Below are positions 9,781-19,905 of a stretch of DNA of 64,000 nucleotides, piece by piece. Origin of the DNA: Pseudaminobacter soli (ex Zhang et al. 2022) (lineage in GTDB: Bacteria; Pseudomonadota; Alphaproteobacteria; Rhizobiales; Rhizobiaceae); assembly GCF_014595955.1 (NCBI RefSeq), contig NZ_JABVCF010000007.1:62001-126000 (forward strand), in the 5' to 3' direction. The translations under genes and the position numbers were made by a program. Positions within the stretch are counted from its first letter, which is position 1, and each line of letters starts with the position of its first letter. Under the pieces are notes generated by a model. The model did no database searches. It saw only the letters and a list, made by a program, of their open reading frames with translations, and was not told the DNA's origin.

Positions 9781-11091
9781 ATGACGACGTTTTCCCCGAG
9801 AGAGATCGTTTTGGAACTTGACCGCTTCATCATCGGCCAGAAGGACGCCAAGCGCGCCGTCGCAATCGCGCTGCGCAACCGCTGGCGGCGCCAGCAACTC
9901 GAAGGGCAGATGCGCGAAGAAGTCATGCCCAAAAACATCCTCATGATCGGGCCGACCGGCGTCGGCAAGACGGAAATCTCGCGCCGCCTGGCGAGGCTCG
10001 CCGGTGCCCCGTTCATCAAGGTCGAGGCAACGAAATTCACCGAGGTCGGCTATGTCGGCCGTGACGTCGAGCAGATCGTGCGCGACCTGGTCGAGGTGGC
10101 GATCGGGCTCACTCGCGAGAAGATGCGCGAGGACGTGAAGGCACGCGCACATGTGAACGCGGAGGAGCGGGTGCTGGAGGCCCTTGTCGGCCGTACCGCG
10201 AGCCCGGCGACCCGCGATTCCTTCCGCAAGAAGCTCCGCGACGGCGAGCTCGACGACAAAGAGATCGAGATCGAGGTATCCGACACCGGCACGGGCGGCA
10301 TGCCGAGCTTCGAGATTCCCGGCATGCCGGGCGCCAATATCGGCGTGATGAATCTCAACGACATGCTGACCAAGGCCATGGGCGGCAAGCGCACCAAGAC
10401 CCGCAAGACGACCGTGAAGGAGTCCTACGAACTCCTCATCAACGACGAGTCCGACAAGCTGCTCGACCAGGACGAAGTGGTGCGGCGCGCCCTGGAATCG
10501 ACCGAGAACGACGGCATTGTCTTTCTCGACGAGATCGACAAGGTCGCGGCCCGCAGCGATATTTCCGGTGGACCTTCGCGTGAGGGCGTGCAACGCGATT
10601 TGCTGCCATTAGTCGAAGGCACCACGGTGGCGACGAAGTACGGACCGATCAAGACGGACCACATCCTGTTCATCGCCTCCGGCGCGTTCCATGTGTCAAA
10701 GCCCTCCGACCTCTTGCCGGAGTTGCAGGGCCGCCTGCCCATCCGGGTCGAGTTGCGCCCCCTGGAGAAGGCGGACTTCGTCCGAATCCTCACCGAGACC
10801 GAAGCCAGCCTGATCAAGCAGTATGTCGCGCTCATGAGGACCGAGGGCGTCGAGCTCGAGTTCACCGATGATGCGATCGAACATCTGGCGCAGATCGCGG
10901 TCGACCTCAATTCGAGCGTCGAGAACATTGGCGCGCGTCGTCTGCAGACGGTGATGGAGAGGGTGCTGGACGAGATTTCCTTCGCCGCGCCCGACCAGTC
11001 CGGCCAGTCACTGACGATAGACGCTCCCTACGTGCAGAGCCACGTCGGAGATCTGGCGAAGAACACAGATTTGTCGCGTTTCATCCTCTAA
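9781..11091 (+). CDS. hslU: HslUV protease, ATPase subunit
   Basis: AAA+ unfoldase hexamer that unfolds substrates into HslV. 436 residues. Walker A GPTGVGKT at 57-64, sensor/I-domain segment rich in charged residues in the middle, Walker B IVFLDEID, and the C-terminal LSRFIL tail that docks into HslV. I use the ATG at 9781 giving [10 protein letters not shown], the conserved start, rather than the GTG at 9757. Confidence 0.97.
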   Translation: MTTFSPREIVLELDRFIIGQKDAKRAVAIALRNRWRRQQLEGQMREEVMPKNILMIGPTGVGKTEISRRLARLAGAPFIKVEATKFTEVGYVGRDVEQIVRDLVEVAIGLTREKMREDVKARAHVNAEERVLEALVGRTASPATRDSFRKKLRDGELDDKEIEIEVSDTGTGGMPSFEIPGMPGANIGVMNLNDMLTKAMGGKRTKTRKTTVKESYELLINDESDKLLDQDEVVRRALESTENDGIVFLDEIDKVAARSDISGGPSREGVQRDLLPLVEGTTVATKYGPIKTDHILFIASGAFHVSKPSDLLPELQGRLPIRVELRPLEKADFVRILTETEASLIKQYVALMRTEGVELEFTDDAIEHLAQIAVDLNSSVENIGARRLQTVMERVLDEISFAAPDQSGQSLTIDAPYVQSHVGDLAKNTDLSRFIL

Positions 11092-11211
11092 GCAGCCGCC
11101 GCAAGGGGGCAGCACCCCAGGCGAGGCAAGCGATTCTGCGCCCACGGAGAAAGCACTCGACGGGCGCAGGCGTGTCTCCTAGTTTCACGACGAAAGTCAG
11201 GGGCGGGGCAC

Positions 11212-12189
11212 TTGCGGCATCTTCTGCGGACATCTCTCATCGCGCTCGCGATCTGGGCCGTAACGGTGGGCGGTCCGGTCGAGGCATCTGCTCAGGTGCC
11301 GGTGCCGCCCGGAAACCGCCACTCCGAGCAGCCGCCGGTTCCGGGGGCATCCGCAAGGCGCACGAAGTCTTCAGGCTCGACCTTCGAGCGCAAGTACCGC
11401 AAGGTCTACAAGCTCCTGCAGAGCGACGCCCAACTGCGCGCCAAGATCAAGGAACAGGCGACCGCCTACAGCCTCGATCCAATCCACATCGTCGGGGCTC
11501 TTGTCGGCGAACATACCTACAATGTCGATGCCTATGACCGGCTGCAGACCTATTATGTAAAGGCGGTCTCCTACCTCTCGAGCAAGCTCCGCTTCGAATA
11601 CGGTGGAGAGGATGTCGCCGATTTCGTGCAGCGGCCGCAGTTCCAGGTGTGTGAGGGAAAAACCGACAGCTACGCGCTCTGGACCTGCCGCGAGCGGGTG
11701 TGGGACTCGGAGTTCCGGGGCCGGAGCGTGGACGGTCAGTCATTTCCGAACGACCGCTTCAGCGCCACCTTCTTCCAGCCCTATTATGCGGGCCAGACCT
11801 TCGGGATAGGCCAGCTCAACCCGCTGACCGCGCTGCAGATGAGCGATCTGGTGAGCCGCGTCTCGGGCATTCCGCCCCTGGACGCCTCAAACCCGAACAA
11901 GGTCTATGAGACCATCATGGACCCGGACCTGACGCTGGCTTACGTCGCCGCTACCCTGAAGACGTCGATCGACGTCTACCGCGAGATCGCGGGTTTCGAC
12001 ATTTCGCAGAACCCGGGCATCACCGCCACGCTTTACAATGTCGGCAACCCTGCCGAGCGGGCACACGCGCTCAAGGCCGAGAACGATGCGCGCATCGCAG
12101 AACGCAAGGAGCCGCGCCTGCCCGAAGAGAACTATTACGGCTGGCTTGTGAACGACAAGCTGCCCGAACTGAAAGCGCTTCTCGACTGA
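11212..12189 (+). CDS. DUF1402 family secreted protein
   Basis: A 325-residue protein of unknown function from a family found chiefly in Rhizobiales. It has an N-terminal signal sequence (hydrophobic SLIALAIWAVTV, cleavage probably after ASA at about residue 27), so it should be periplasmic. The body contains YSLDPIHIVGALVGEHTYN and QTFGIGQLNPLTAL, reminiscent of lysozyme-like/transglycosylase folds (E of GEHTYN near a GIGQLNP loop), which suggests, but does not prove, action on peptidoglycan. No in-frame ATG fits; the TTG at 11212 follows a GGGGCGGGG-type ribosome site. Confidence 0.78.
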   Translation: MRHLLRTSLIALAIWAVTVGGPVEASAQVPVPPGNRHSEQPPVPGASARRTKSSGSTFERKYRKVYKLLQSDAQLRAKIKEQATAYSLDPIHIVGALVGEHTYNVDAYDRLQTYYVKAVSYLSSKLRFEYGGEDVADFVQRPQFQVCEGKTDSYALWTCRERVWDSEFRGRSVDGQSFPNDRFSATFFQPYYAGQTFGIGQLNPLTALQMSDLVSRVSGIPPLDASNPNKVYETIMDPDLTLAYVAATLKTSIDVYREIAGFDISQNPGITATLYNVGNPAERAHALKAENDARIAERKEPRLPEENYYGWLVNDKLPELKALLD

Positions 12190-12199
12190 GCGCGCCTTT

Positions 12200-12214
12200 C
12201 TCAGGGATACTGAG
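12200..12214. terminator. small stem-loop between convergent genes
   Basis: CTCAG (12200-12204) and CTGAG (12210-12214) pair around GGATA between the convergent DUF1402 and XRE genes. The stem is only five pairs and has no T tract; it may help bidirectional termination. Confidence 0.25.
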
Positions 12215-12220
12215 GGTGGG

Positions 12221-12586
12221 TCACGCGCGCGCTGCGGCCTCGCGAATTCGAGCCAGGAGATCGTCTATCTCCTCCGCTTCCATCCCACGAATCCTCTCGG
12301 CAAGGAGGTTGGCGAGTTCCGTTGCCTGTTCCGGCAGGCCAGCGGTGTCGATGACCACGCGCGGGTCGGAGACGGCCGCGAGACGCTCGAGTTCCTCGGC
12401 CTCATCCCAGATGATGTTGAAATAGCCGATGATCTTCTGCACCAGCGCCCAGCCGGGCGCGCCGCGGTGGCCATGCTCAAGGGCGGAAAGATAGGCCGGG
12501 CTGACGCCGATCGCGGCAGCCATCTCCTTCTGGCTGATGCCGCGTTCGGCCCGCAGCGCCCGCAGCCTGGCGCCAAAGGGCGTCAC
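12221..12586 (-). CDS. XRE family helix-turn-helix regulator
   Basis: A 121-residue transcription factor with an N-terminal Cro/C1-type HTH: RLRALRAERGISQKEMAAAI followed by GVSPAYLSALEHGHRG. The C-terminal half is helical and acidic with no recognised ligand domain. It begins with GTG overlapping the Smr stop (GTGA), so it is coupled to the mltA-smr operon. Conserved next to smr in rhizobia; targets unknown. Confidence 0.87.
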   Translation of the reverse strand: MTPFGARLRALRAERGISQKEMAAAIGVSPAYLSALEHGHRGAPGWALVQKIIGYFNIIWDEAEELERLAAVSDPRVVIDTAGLPEQATELANLLAERIRGMEAEEIDDLLARIREAAARA

Positions 12587-13128
12587 GGCTTTTTCCTTCG
12601 CAGCCGGACATAGAGCGCGCCCGAGCCGCCATGATGACGCGCGGCGTGATGGTGGCTGCTAACCAGTGGCCTGAATGGCGCTGTCGCCAACCACGCCGGC
12701 ACGGAGCGTCGCAGCACGCCGTCACCGCCGGAGGAGGAGCCCTTGCCGGTGATGACTAGCACATAGCGCATCTCGTTGGCGTGGGCTCGGTGGAGGAAGG
12801 AGAACAGCAGCGAGTAGGCCTCGTCCTGCGTCAGCCCGTGCAGGTCCACCCTGCCTTGGATCGGCAGCCGGCCGGCCGCAAGCTTGTCGTGCGTCGGCTG
12901 ATCGAGCGCGCTCTGCGCGAGCGTTTTTGGGCGCGAAACTGGCGGCGATGATGCGGCAGACTTTGCCGGTTCGGGCCGAGCCTCCGAGAGCGCTTCCGCC
13001 ATCGAGACAGGCTGCGGCTCGGGCACGGTGGGATGTGCACGGCCTTTCAGCGGCCGGGCGGTCCGAGCGACCTGGCTCCACAGGATGCGGTCCTCTTCCG
13101 TGAGCGTCCTTCCGGCACGGCGGTTCAC
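12583..13128 (-). CDS. Smr/MutS2-domain protein
   Basis: A 181-residue stand-alone Smr protein. The N-terminal half is low-complexity and Pro/Ala/Ser rich; the C-terminal half (about 90-181) is the Smr domain with VDLHGLTQDEA and the VITGKGSSSGGDGVLRRSVPAWL segment typical of Smr nucleases. Start is GTG overlapping the mltA stop (GTGA). Role in DNA or RNA cleavage (ribosome rescue, recombination) is known for the family but untested here. Confidence 0.9.
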   Translation of the reverse strand: MNRRAGRTLTEEDRILWSQVARTARPLKGRAHPTVPEPQPVSMAEALSEARPEPAKSAASSPPVSRPKTLAQSALDQPTHDKLAAGRLPIQGRVDLHGLTQDEAYSLLFSFLHRAHANEMRYVLVITGKGSSSGGDGVLRRSVPAWLATAPFRPLVSSHHHAARHHGGSGALYVRLRRKKP

Positions 13129-14234
13129 GGCAGGATTCCCGACGCAAGGGTTCGTGGGAGAAGCGCATAGAAGTCGGCCGAATGGCGCACGACGCCGGCA
13201 ATCTCGCCCGCGGCGGGTCCGGACCCGGCGAACAGATCACCGCGGGCAGCGCCCACGATGGCCGAACCGGTGTCCTGGGCAATCATCAGTCGCGCGAAGG
13301 GCTTGGCATCGAAGGCGGTGAGGTCCGAGGCATGGATGAAGAACGGCGTCCCGAAGATGTGAAGAAGTCGGTCGACCGCAACGGAGCGGCCCGGCGTGAG
13401 CGGCACCTTGGCTGCGGCTATGGGACCGAGGGACGGATCTTCGACGGGCGCCTCCCTGAAGAAGATGTGGGAACGGTTCTTCCAGAGGATTTCGTCGATG
13501 CGATCCGGATGCGCCGCGAACCAGCCCCGGATCGACTGCATGGTCACATCGGCGAGCGGAATTTCGCCGAGGTCGGCGAGTAGCCTGCCCGGGCCCGTAA
13601 AACGCTGTCCGGATTTTGCCGCATAGGTGATCCGGCGAACGGTTCCGTCCGGCATCACCAGGCGGGCAGCGCCCTGGACGTGAATGAAGAAAGCGTCGAC
13701 CTTGTCCGCCACCCAGGCGATCGCCAAGCTCTCCCGGTCGATGGCGCCCAGTTCGATATCCCGGCGATCATAGTATTCGACGATCCCCACTGCTGTCTGT
13801 CGACCAAACGCCAGGTAAGGATCGAGAGCAGGCGGGCGATTGGAATCATCCAAGTCGACCAGATCGGATGGGCGTCGCAGCAGAGGCACACTAAACTCGC
13901 CCGTGCGAACCGGGGAGGCGGCAACCTCGGGCTCGTAGAACCCGGTGACGAATCCGCTGCCGCCGCGTTCAGGTCTCACCCGGGCCGGGAAGAAGTGGCG
14001 CTCGAAGAAGGACAGGGCATTTGTGCTGTCTGCGAACTCGATCGTTCGCGCTTCAAGATAGGCCGGCTCGAATGAGGAAAAATCCACGCCGAGCGAACCG
14101 GTACGGTACGGCTTGATGAGCACATGACGAGCGGAACGCTGGAAGGCTTCGAAAGCCGGCGCGTGGTTGTCCTGTGACCAGCCCGGCAGATCGTCATAGG
14201 TAACAGGTTCAAAGGCGGAAAGCAGCGGCGGCAT
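13125..14234 (-). CDS. mltA: membrane-bound lytic murein transglycosylase A (MltA)
   Basis: Cleaves peptidoglycan glycosidic bonds with formation of 1,6-anhydro-MurNAc. 369 residues with the MltA domain and C-terminal 3D (three-aspartate) domain: AQDTGSAIVGAARGDLFAGSG at 319-339 holds the conserved aspartates D321 and D333. There is no obvious lipoprotein signal at this start, as in several rhizobial homologues; an upstream start was not found. The operon order is tim44-mltA-smr-xre on the minus strand. Confidence 0.92.
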   Translation of the reverse strand: MPPLLSAFEPVTYDDLPGWSQDNHAPAFEAFQRSARHVLIKPYRTGSLGVDFSSFEPAYLEARTIEFADSTNALSFFERHFFPARVRPERGGSGFVTGFYEPEVAASPVRTGEFSVPLLRRPSDLVDLDDSNRPPALDPYLAFGRQTAVGIVEYYDRRDIELGAIDRESLAIAWVADKVDAFFIHVQGAARLVMPDGTVRRITYAAKSGQRFTGPGRLLADLGEIPLADVTMQSIRGWFAAHPDRIDEILWKNRSHIFFREAPVEDPSLGPIAAAKVPLTPGRSVAVDRLLHIFGTPFFIHASDLTAFDAKPFARLMIAQDTGSAIVGAARGDLFAGSGPAAGEIAGVVRHSADFYALLPRTLASGILP

Positions 14235-14248
14235 GGCGCCTGCTCGCG

Positions 14249-14950
14249 TCAGTCTTCTTCCTCTGTCGCGACCAGCTTCCAGTTCGGGTCCTTGGAGCGT
14301 GTGTCGCGCGCGAAGGTCCAGACGTCCTTCACCTCGGCGACGGTTTCGGGGTCGCCATCGATCACCTCGCCGGCCTTGTTGCGGGTGGCCGAGATGAGTT
14401 CGCTCACAATGCGAAGCGTGATGTGAGCCTCACCGCCCTTCACGTCCGCGCCGACGATATCGGCCTTGTTGATCCCGACGAAGGACGACTGGATCTTCTC
14501 CGACCGACTTTCCCGATCTCCGATCGCGGCCACGAAGCCGTCATAGACGTCGCGCGACAACAGGTTCTTCAGCGTCTTCCTGTCACCGTCGGCATAGGCC
14601 ATCACGATCATCTCGTAGGCCATCTTTGCACCCTCGACGAAGCCCTTCGGATCGAAGGAGGGATCGGCGTCCTTGATCGCACGCAGCCCGCGATTGAGGT
14701 CGCCCGGCGGCGGCGCGACGGCATCGATGTCCGCATAGGCGTCATCGCCGGTTTCGCCCGCCGCACGCTTGCGCGGCAGCGAGACGACATTGTCCTTGGC
14801 CGCTTCCTTCTCGCGAGTGCGGCCAGCGGTATATGGATCGAAAGGCGGCCTCTCGTTTCCAGTACGGCGGCCGAGCACGCTGCGCAGTTGGAAAAAGATC
14901 ACGACTGCCGCAACCAGAAAAAAAATCGTGCCGAAGTCGAAGAACTGCAT
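14249..14950 (-). CDS. Tim44/TimA family inner-membrane protein
   Basis: A 233-residue protein with one N-terminal membrane helix (FFDFGTIFFLVAAVVIFFQL) and a C-terminal Tim44-like domain (about 95-233; LLSRDVYDGFVAAI, ADIVGADVKGGEAHITLRIVSEL). It is the alphaproteobacterial relative of the mitochondrial import motor subunit Tim44 and is thought to act at the inner membrane, possibly with DnaK and secretion. It is divergent from fxsA and secB and 14 bp upstream of mltA. Confidence 0.9.
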   Translation of the reverse strand: MQFFDFGTIFFLVAAVVIFFQLRSVLGRRTGNERPPFDPYTAGRTREKEAAKDNVVSLPRKRAAGETGDDAYADIDAVAPPPGDLNRGLRAIKDADPSFDPKGFVEGAKMAYEMIVMAYADGDRKTLKNLLSRDVYDGFVAAIGDRESRSEKIQSSFVGINKADIVGADVKGGEAHITLRIVSELISATRNKAGEVIDGDPETVAEVKDVWTFARDTRSKDPNWKLVATEEED

Positions 14951-15121
14951 CTTTTTCCGCCAAGGATTCCTGAGAGCGCCCTGCCGCAGGCGCGCGGGCG
15001 GCGCTCACGTGCAGATTAATCATATAGATCGGGGGCGCCGATCATTCAAATCAAACACCTGCATACTTATGTGTGGGGTGTCGCGCCAACAGGCGCGCCC
15101 CGTTCTCGATCTGGAGCTTAC

Positions 15122-15619
15122 GTGGCCCGACTGCTGCTGCCCCTCTTTTTCATCGGCCTGCCGCTGATTGAAATCGCCGGATTTGCGTTCGTCGGCAGTG
15201 CAATCGGCGTCCTGCCGACCATCGGCCTTGTGATCCTGTCCACGATCCTGGGGTCCGTGCTGTTGCGCCTCCAGGGTTTCGGAGCGCTCGGTCGGATCCA
15301 GCAGGAGATCGCAGCCGGGCGCAATCCGGGGCGCGAACTGGCACATGGCACCATGATCCTCGTTGCAGGCATCCTGCTGATCATTCCGGGCTTCTTCACC
15401 GACATCATCGGTCTTCTGCTCTTCCTGCCACCGGTCAGGGATTTCGCCTGGACGATCCTGCGCAGCCGGATCGGCTTCGCCGAGTTCAAAGTGTTCCGAC
15501 AGGGATACGAGGCGCGCGGGCCTGGGCGCGGGGGACCCACCATCGATCTTGATGCCGAGGATTATTCCCGCGCGCGTGACCCGGAATCGCCGTGGCGGAG
15601 GCTGGACGACCGCGGCTAA
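15122..15619 (+). CDS. fxsA: FxsA family membrane protein
   Basis: A 165-residue cytoplasmic-membrane protein. FxsA in E. coli overproduces F-exclusion suppression of phage T7; its normal role is unclear. The sequence shows four hydrophobic segments including LLLPLFFIGLPLIEIAGFAF and LPTIGLVILSTILGSVLL, then GTMILVAGILLIIPGFFTDI characteristic of the family. The GTG at 15122 has a GGAG site six bases upstream and gives the conserved VARLLLPL start; the longer frame from 15071 is unlikely. Confidence 0.9.
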   Translation: MARLLLPLFFIGLPLIEIAGFAFVGSAIGVLPTIGLVILSTILGSVLLRLQGFGALGRIQQEIAAGRNPGRELAHGTMILVAGILLIIPGFFTDIIGLLLFLPPVRDFAWTILRSRIGFAEFKVFRQGYEARGPGRGGPTIDLDAEDYSRARDPESPWRRLDDRG

Positions 15620-15711
15620 GGCGCGCAAACTTGTCTTGGCTGGCCTGTCATGCTAGCGAACCCGCGATTTCGGAACGGGCCTGACAGGCCCCAAAGCGAG
15701 GATCTCGGCCC

Positions 15712-16215
15712 ATGGCCAACGACGAGAGCACGCCGGCAGGAACAGCCGGAAACGGAAATGCCCAGCAGGCCAGAGCCACGCTCAACGTGCTCGCCCAGTA
15801 TGTGAAGGACCTGTCGTTCGAGAGCCCTGGCGCACCCAACTCGCTGCGCGGCCGCGACAAGGCGCCCAACATCAACATCAACGTCAACGTCGGCGCCAAT
15901 CCGCTCTCCGACAAGGAGTTCGACGTCAACCTCACGCTCAATGCAAAGGCCTCCGCCGACCAAGACGTGCTGTTCAATGTCGAACTGGTCTATGGCGGCG
16001 TGTTCCGGATTGAGGGTTTCCCGCAGGAGCACATGCTGCCCCTGCTCTTCATCGAGTGCCCTCGCCTCCTCTTCCCCTTCGCGCGCCAGATCATTGCCGA
16101 TGCAACGCGCAATGGCGGCTTCCCGCCGCTGATGCTCGATCCGATCGATTTCGCGCAGATGTTCCAGCAAAAGCTCGCCGAGGACCAGGCCGCTTCGAAG
16201 GTGAACGTGGTCTGA
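15712..16215 (+). CDS. secB: protein-export chaperone SecB
   Basis: Tetrameric cytoplasmic chaperone that keeps preproteins unfolded and hands them to SecA. 167 residues, with [17 protein letters not shown] and [15 protein letters not shown], then [28 protein letters not shown], all highly conserved in SecB. It is 92 bp after fxsA and convergent with dnaQ. Confidence 0.96.
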   Translation: MANDESTPAGTAGNGNAQQARATLNVLAQYVKDLSFESPGAPNSLRGRDKAPNININVNVGANPLSDKEFDVNLTLNAKASADQDVLFNVELVYGGVFRIEGFPQEHMLPLLFIECPRLLFPFARQIIADATRNGGFPPLMLDPIDFAQMFQQKLAEDQAASKVNVV

Positions 16216-16237
16216 GGCGCTTCGCCCCCTCGCTGAC

Positions 16238-16951
16238 CTACTCGGCCGGCACCGAGATGCCGGCCTCCAGCCACAGAGCCTTTTCCCCAAGCTTTGACAC
16301 GAGACGCGCATGCGCCTCGATTTCTTCCGAGCTCAGACGCTCCAGCAGTGGCCGCGGCCTGGTTCGGATCACAGTCTCGGACAGGTCGATCGTGAGTTCG
16401 GCGCTCGTGACTTCCACTGTCTCGAGGATGAGTGCGGCCTGACGGCCGCCGATCATCTCGATATAGACCTCGGCCAGCAATTCGGAGTCCAGCAGCGCGC
16501 CGTGCTTGGTGCGTCGGCTGTTGTCAATGCCGTAGCGGCGGCAGAGCGCGTCGAGCGAATTCGGGCCCATCGGATGTTTCCGCCGGGCCAGCGCCAGCGT
16601 ATCAACGATCCTGTCCTGGCCGACAGGTGGCAGGCCGAGGCGGGCAAACTCGGCATTGATGAAGCCGAGGTCGAAATTGGCATTGTGAGCCACAAGCCTC
16701 GCGCCTTCGGTGAAGGCGATGAAATCCCCGACGATCTCGGAAAAGGTCGGCTTACCCGCAAGATCAGCATCGCTGATGCCATGGACGGCGAGCGCATCCG
16801 GGTGGACCGGCCGTCCCTGCGGATTGATGTAGACGTGAAACGTCCGACCGGTCGGGAACCGATTATCGAGCTCCACGCCGCCGATCTCGATCACCCGGTC
16901 CTCGCGCGCGTCCAGGCCCGTGGTTTCAGTATCGAATATGATCTCGCGCAT
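16238..16951 (-). CDS. dnaQ: DNA polymerase III epsilon subunit (proofreading exonuclease)
   Basis: 3'-5' exonuclease of the replicative polymerase. DEDD-family motifs are visible: DTETTG (D7, E9), AHNANFDLGFI and HGALLDSELLAEVY. 237 residues from the ATG at 16951 (MREIIFDTETTGL, the common start); a GTG at 16975 would add MSAAIPDS and neither has a strong ribosome site. It is separated from coaE by 75 bp and is convergent with secB. Confidence 0.95.
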   Translation of the reverse strand: MREIIFDTETTGLDAREDRVIEIGGVELDNRFPTGRTFHVYINPQGRPVHPDALAVHGISDADLAGKPTFSEIVGDFIAFTEGARLVAHNANFDLGFINAEFARLGLPPVGQDRIVDTLALARRKHPMGPNSLDALCRRYGIDNSRRTKHGALLDSELLAEVYIEMIGGRQAALILETVEVTSAELTIDLSETVIRTRPRPLLERLSSEEIEAHARLVSKLGEKALWLEAGISVPAE

Positions 16952-17025
16952 GGAATCCGGTATCGCCGCTGACACTCAGGGAGTTTTTCCGCAAAACCGG
17001 CTTGCGGGGCAAGGCGACGGGGAGG

Positions 17026-17619
17026 TCAAGTGGGGGTTTTCCCCGTCAGTTCGGCAACGATGGCGGCGACGGCGCGGCGTGCGGCTTTCATGCCGTGCCC
17101 GGTGTCGATGACGTAGTCGGCCAATCGGCGCTTCTCTGAATCGGGCACCTGCTTCGAGAGAATCGCCTGGAACTTGTCCTCAGTCATTCCGGTCCGCGCC
17201 AGGACACGCTGCCGCTGGATGTCAGGTGAAGCAGTCACGACGACTACCTTGTCCACCCTTCCCCGCCCCCCTGTCTCGAACAGTAGCGGGATATCCAGGA
17301 CGGCGAGCGGTGCCCCGGCTTCCCTATGCCTGGCGAGAAACGCATCCGCGTTCGCCCGCACGAGCGGGTGAATGATGGCTTCGAGCTTCCGCAGAGCTTC
17401 GGGTTTTCCGAGAACGCGCGTGGCGAGTTCGGTCCTGTCGACTTTTCCGTTCTTGACCGTGCCGGGAAAAGCCTCTTCCACCAGCGGCGCGGCTATTCCC
17501 GCATAGAGGCGATGCACCGCCTCGTCCGAATCATGCACGGGGATGCCGGCTTCGACAAACATGCGCGCCGTCGTCGACTTGCCCATGCCGATCGAGCCGG
17601 TCAGGCCGAGCACGATCAT
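17026..17619 (-). CDS. coaE: dephospho-CoA kinase
   Basis: Last step of coenzyme A synthesis, phosphorylating the ribose 3'-OH of dephospho-CoA. 197 residues; P-loop GSIGMGKS at 8-15, then [10 protein letters not shown] and DIPLLFET, typical of the family. The ATG overlaps the aroE stop (ATGA), so the two are coupled. Confidence 0.95.
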   Translation of the reverse strand: MIVLGLTGSIGMGKSTTARMFVEAGIPVHDSDEAVHRLYAGIAAPLVEEAFPGTVKNGKVDRTELATRVLGKPEALRKLEAIIHPLVRANADAFLARHREAGAPLAVLDIPLLFETGGRGRVDKVVVVTASPDIQRQRVLARTGMTEDKFQAILSKQVPDSEKRRLADYVIDTGHGMKAARRAVAAIVAELTGKTPT

Positions 17620-18464
17620 GCCGTCACAGGCTCCAGGTCGGCGACGATCAGGTCCCGCAGTTCGGCAGTCACCTCCGGTCTCCTGCCGAACCAGCGCTCG
17701 AACCCCGGCACCGCCTGATGCAGCAGCATGCCGAGGCCGTCGACGGTCTTCAGGCCCGCGCGGCGGGCAGCGGCAAGGAGCGGAGTCTCGAGCGGCACGT
17801 AGACGATATCCGTGACCAGGGCGTCCGCGGGCAGACGGGTCAGGTCGAGATCCAACTCAGGCTGGCCATGCATGCCTGCCGAGGTCGTATTGACCAGAAG
17901 GCTTGCGTCGGAGACGCGGTCGTTCGCATGGTCGAGCGGATGAGCAGAAACAATCGGCCCGAATTCGCGTGCCAGCGCCTCTGCCCGCTCCACGGTCCTG
18001 TTGAAAAGCCGAACTTCGGAAAAACCCCGCTGCTTGAGCGCAAAAAGCACCGCCCGCGCGGCACCGCCGGCGCCGAGGACCGCGGCAGTTCCGCCCCCAT
18101 TCGCCCACCCGGGAGCTCTTTCATCGAGATTGGCCGCAAAACCATAGGCGTCCGTGTTGGAACCGTGGAGCAGCCCGTCCTCGACCCAGAGCGTATTTAC
18201 CGCGCCGATCGCCGAGGCAGCTTCGTCGCGCCGGTCGACCGCCTGGAAGGCCGCCTCCTTGTGTGGGATGGTAACGTTGCCGCCGACATAGTCACCGGCC
18301 TTTATGGCCGCGGCAAAGGTGGAAAACTCTTCCGGCGCAACGTCGACCGCGACATAGCTGCCCCCGATCCCGTAACGTTCCAGCCAGTAACCATGGATCT
18401 TCGGCGATCGCGAGTGCTTGATCGGGTGACCGCAGACGAAGGAGCGGCGTGGCTGCTCAGCCAT
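17616..18464 (-). CDS. aroE: shikimate dehydrogenase
   Basis: NADPH-dependent reduction of 3-dehydroshikimate in aromatic amino acid synthesis. 282 residues. NVTIPHK contains the catalytic lysine, [11 protein letters not shown] the paired aspartate, [11 protein letters not shown] the nucleotide-binding loop. Start chosen at 18464 (MAEQPRRSF), overlapping the maf stop by 8 bp; an in-frame ATG at 18494 is less likely. Operon maf-aroE-coaE. Confidence 0.95.
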   Translation of the reverse strand: MAEQPRRSFVCGHPIKHSRSPKIHGYWLERYGIGGSYVAVDVAPEEFSTFAAAIKAGDYVGGNVTIPHKEAAFQAVDRRDEAASAIGAVNTLWVEDGLLHGSNTDAYGFAANLDERAPGWANGGGTAAVLGAGGAARAVLFALKQRGFSEVRLFNRTVERAEALAREFGPIVSAHPLDHANDRVSDASLLVNTTSAGMHGQPELDLDLTRLPADALVTDIVYVPLETPLLAAARRAGLKTVDGLGMLLHQAVPGFERWFGRRPEVTAELRDLIVADLEPVTA

Positions 18465-19056
18465 CGATGGCTCCGAGTTCGCGAAGGGCCGCAAGGACAG
18501 GCAGGAGCGGCAGCCCGACGATCGTAAAATAGTCGCCCTCGATTTTTTCGAAGAGCTGAATTCCCTCGCCTTCGATCTGATAGGCGCCGACGCTCTGCAG
18601 CGCCCTGTCCCCTACGCGGGCAAGATGCCGGCCAATGAAGCCGGGGTCGAGCTTGCGCATAATCATGGTGGCGATGGAAACGGTCCGCCACAGCACCTGT
18701 CCGTCGCGAGCCAGCACCACGCCGCTGTTCAGGTGATGCGTCTTGCCGGACAGTTTCAGCAAATGCCGGCGGGCGGCCTCCATATCAGCAGGCTTGTGAA
18801 ATATCTCGTCTCCCAAGTTAAGCGTCTGGTCGCAGCCAAGCACCAGCGCCCCAAGCTGACGTTGGCTGACGTCGATCGCTTTGGCTTCGGCCAGGATCTG
18901 GGCGACCTCTTCGGGTGCTACCCCCGAATCCAGAAGCGGAGCCTCCGCGGCCCGCTCGTCGATCTGCGGCCGCACGGATACGACTTCGAGGCCGGCGTTC
19001 ACGAGCATGGCAAGGCGGAACGGGCTCGCGGAAGCGAGGATGATGGGCGAGGTCAT
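18457..19056 (-). CDS. maf: Maf-family nucleotide pyrophosphatase
   Basis: Hydrolyses modified or non-canonical nucleoside triphosphates. 199 residues; starts with the P-loop-like [13 protein letters not shown] and contains [16 protein letters not shown] and [11 protein letters not shown], hallmark Maf segments. It is cotranscribed with aroE and coaE. Confidence 0.92.
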   Translation of the reverse strand: MTSPIILASASPFRLAMLVNAGLEVVSVRPQIDERAAEAPLLDSGVAPEEVAQILAEAKAIDVSQRQLGALVLGCDQTLNLGDEIFHKPADMEAARRHLLKLSGKTHHLNSGVVLARDGQVLWRTVSIATMIMRKLDPGFIGRHLARVGDRALQSVGAYQIEGEGIQLFEKIEGDYFTIVGLPLLPVLAALRELGAIDG

Positions 19057-19083
19057 GGCACCAACCCTTTCTGAATGATGCGC

Positions 19084-19905
19084 CTAACGTGTCTTGTTGC
19101 GCAGGGCAACGATCGCCGCAGCGGTCTCCTCGATGGAGCGGCGGGTAACGTCGATCATCGGCCAGCCATGGCGGGAGCATATCTGCCGCGCATAGGCGAG
19201 TTCCTCGGCAATCGTAGCACGATCGACATAGTCCTGCGCTTCAAACCCAACGGTCGATCCAAGCAGGCGGTTCTGGCGAACTTGTGAAATCCGCTCCGCG
19301 CTTGCCACTAGGCCAACGATCAGCGGACTTTGGGCAGTCACCAGGCTGTCGGGTATGGGTACGCCGAGCACGATCGGGACGTTCGCGGTCTTGATGCCGC
19401 GATTTGCGAGATAGATGCTGGTCGGCGTCTTCGAGGTCCGCGAGATGCCGATCAGCACGATGTCGGCCTGCTCGATATCGGCCGGGAGCTGGCCATCGTC
19501 ATGTTCCATGGTGAAATTCAGCGCTTCGATGCGCCGGAAATATTCGGCGTCGAGCACGTGCTGGGCGCCGACGCGGCGACCCGCGGGCTCGCCGAGATAG
19601 GACTGGAACACGGTGAGCACGGGCTCCAGGACTGATACGCAGGGAAGCCCCAGTTCGGCACAACGCTTGTCAACGATGGCCGCGAGATGCTGGTCGACGA
19701 TCGTGTAGAGCACGATGCCGGGCTGCTCCTCGATGTCCTCGAACACCTTGATCAGCTGCTTCTCCGTCCGAACCAAGGGATAGATGTGCTCGATCGCCCT
19801 CGTGTGCTTGTACTGGGCGGACGCGGCACGGCCCGCGGCGAGCAGTGTCTCGCCGGTGGCATCGGAAACGAGGTGCAGATGGAAGAAGTTCTGGGGTTTG
19901 TTCAC
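19084..19905 (-). CDS. ppsR: pyruvate, phosphate dikinase (or PEP synthase) regulatory protein, DUF299
   Basis: Bifunctional ADP-dependent kinase/pyrophosphorylase that switches pyruvate-phosphate dikinase or PEP synthase. 273 residues beginning [15 protein letters not shown]; the nucleotide loop [18 protein letters not shown] is at about 153-170. Start is GTG at 19905. In alphaproteobacteria this gene (Rickettsia RP001, Sinorhizobium Y02793 group) borders the chromosomal origin, which makes the next intergenic region notable. Confidence 0.92.
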   Translation of the reverse strand: MNKPQNFFHLHLVSDATGETLLAAGRAASAQYKHTRAIEHIYPLVRTEKQLIKVFEDIEEQPGIVLYTIVDQHLAAIVDKRCAELGLPCVSVLEPVLTVFQSYLGEPAGRRVGAQHVLDAEYFRRIEALNFTMEHDDGQLPADIEQADIVLIGISRTSKTPTSIYLANRGIKTANVPIVLGVPIPDSLVTAQSPLIVGLVASAERISQVRQNRLLGSTVGFEAQDYVDRATIAEELAYARQICSRHGWPMIDVTRRSIEETAAAIVALRNKTR

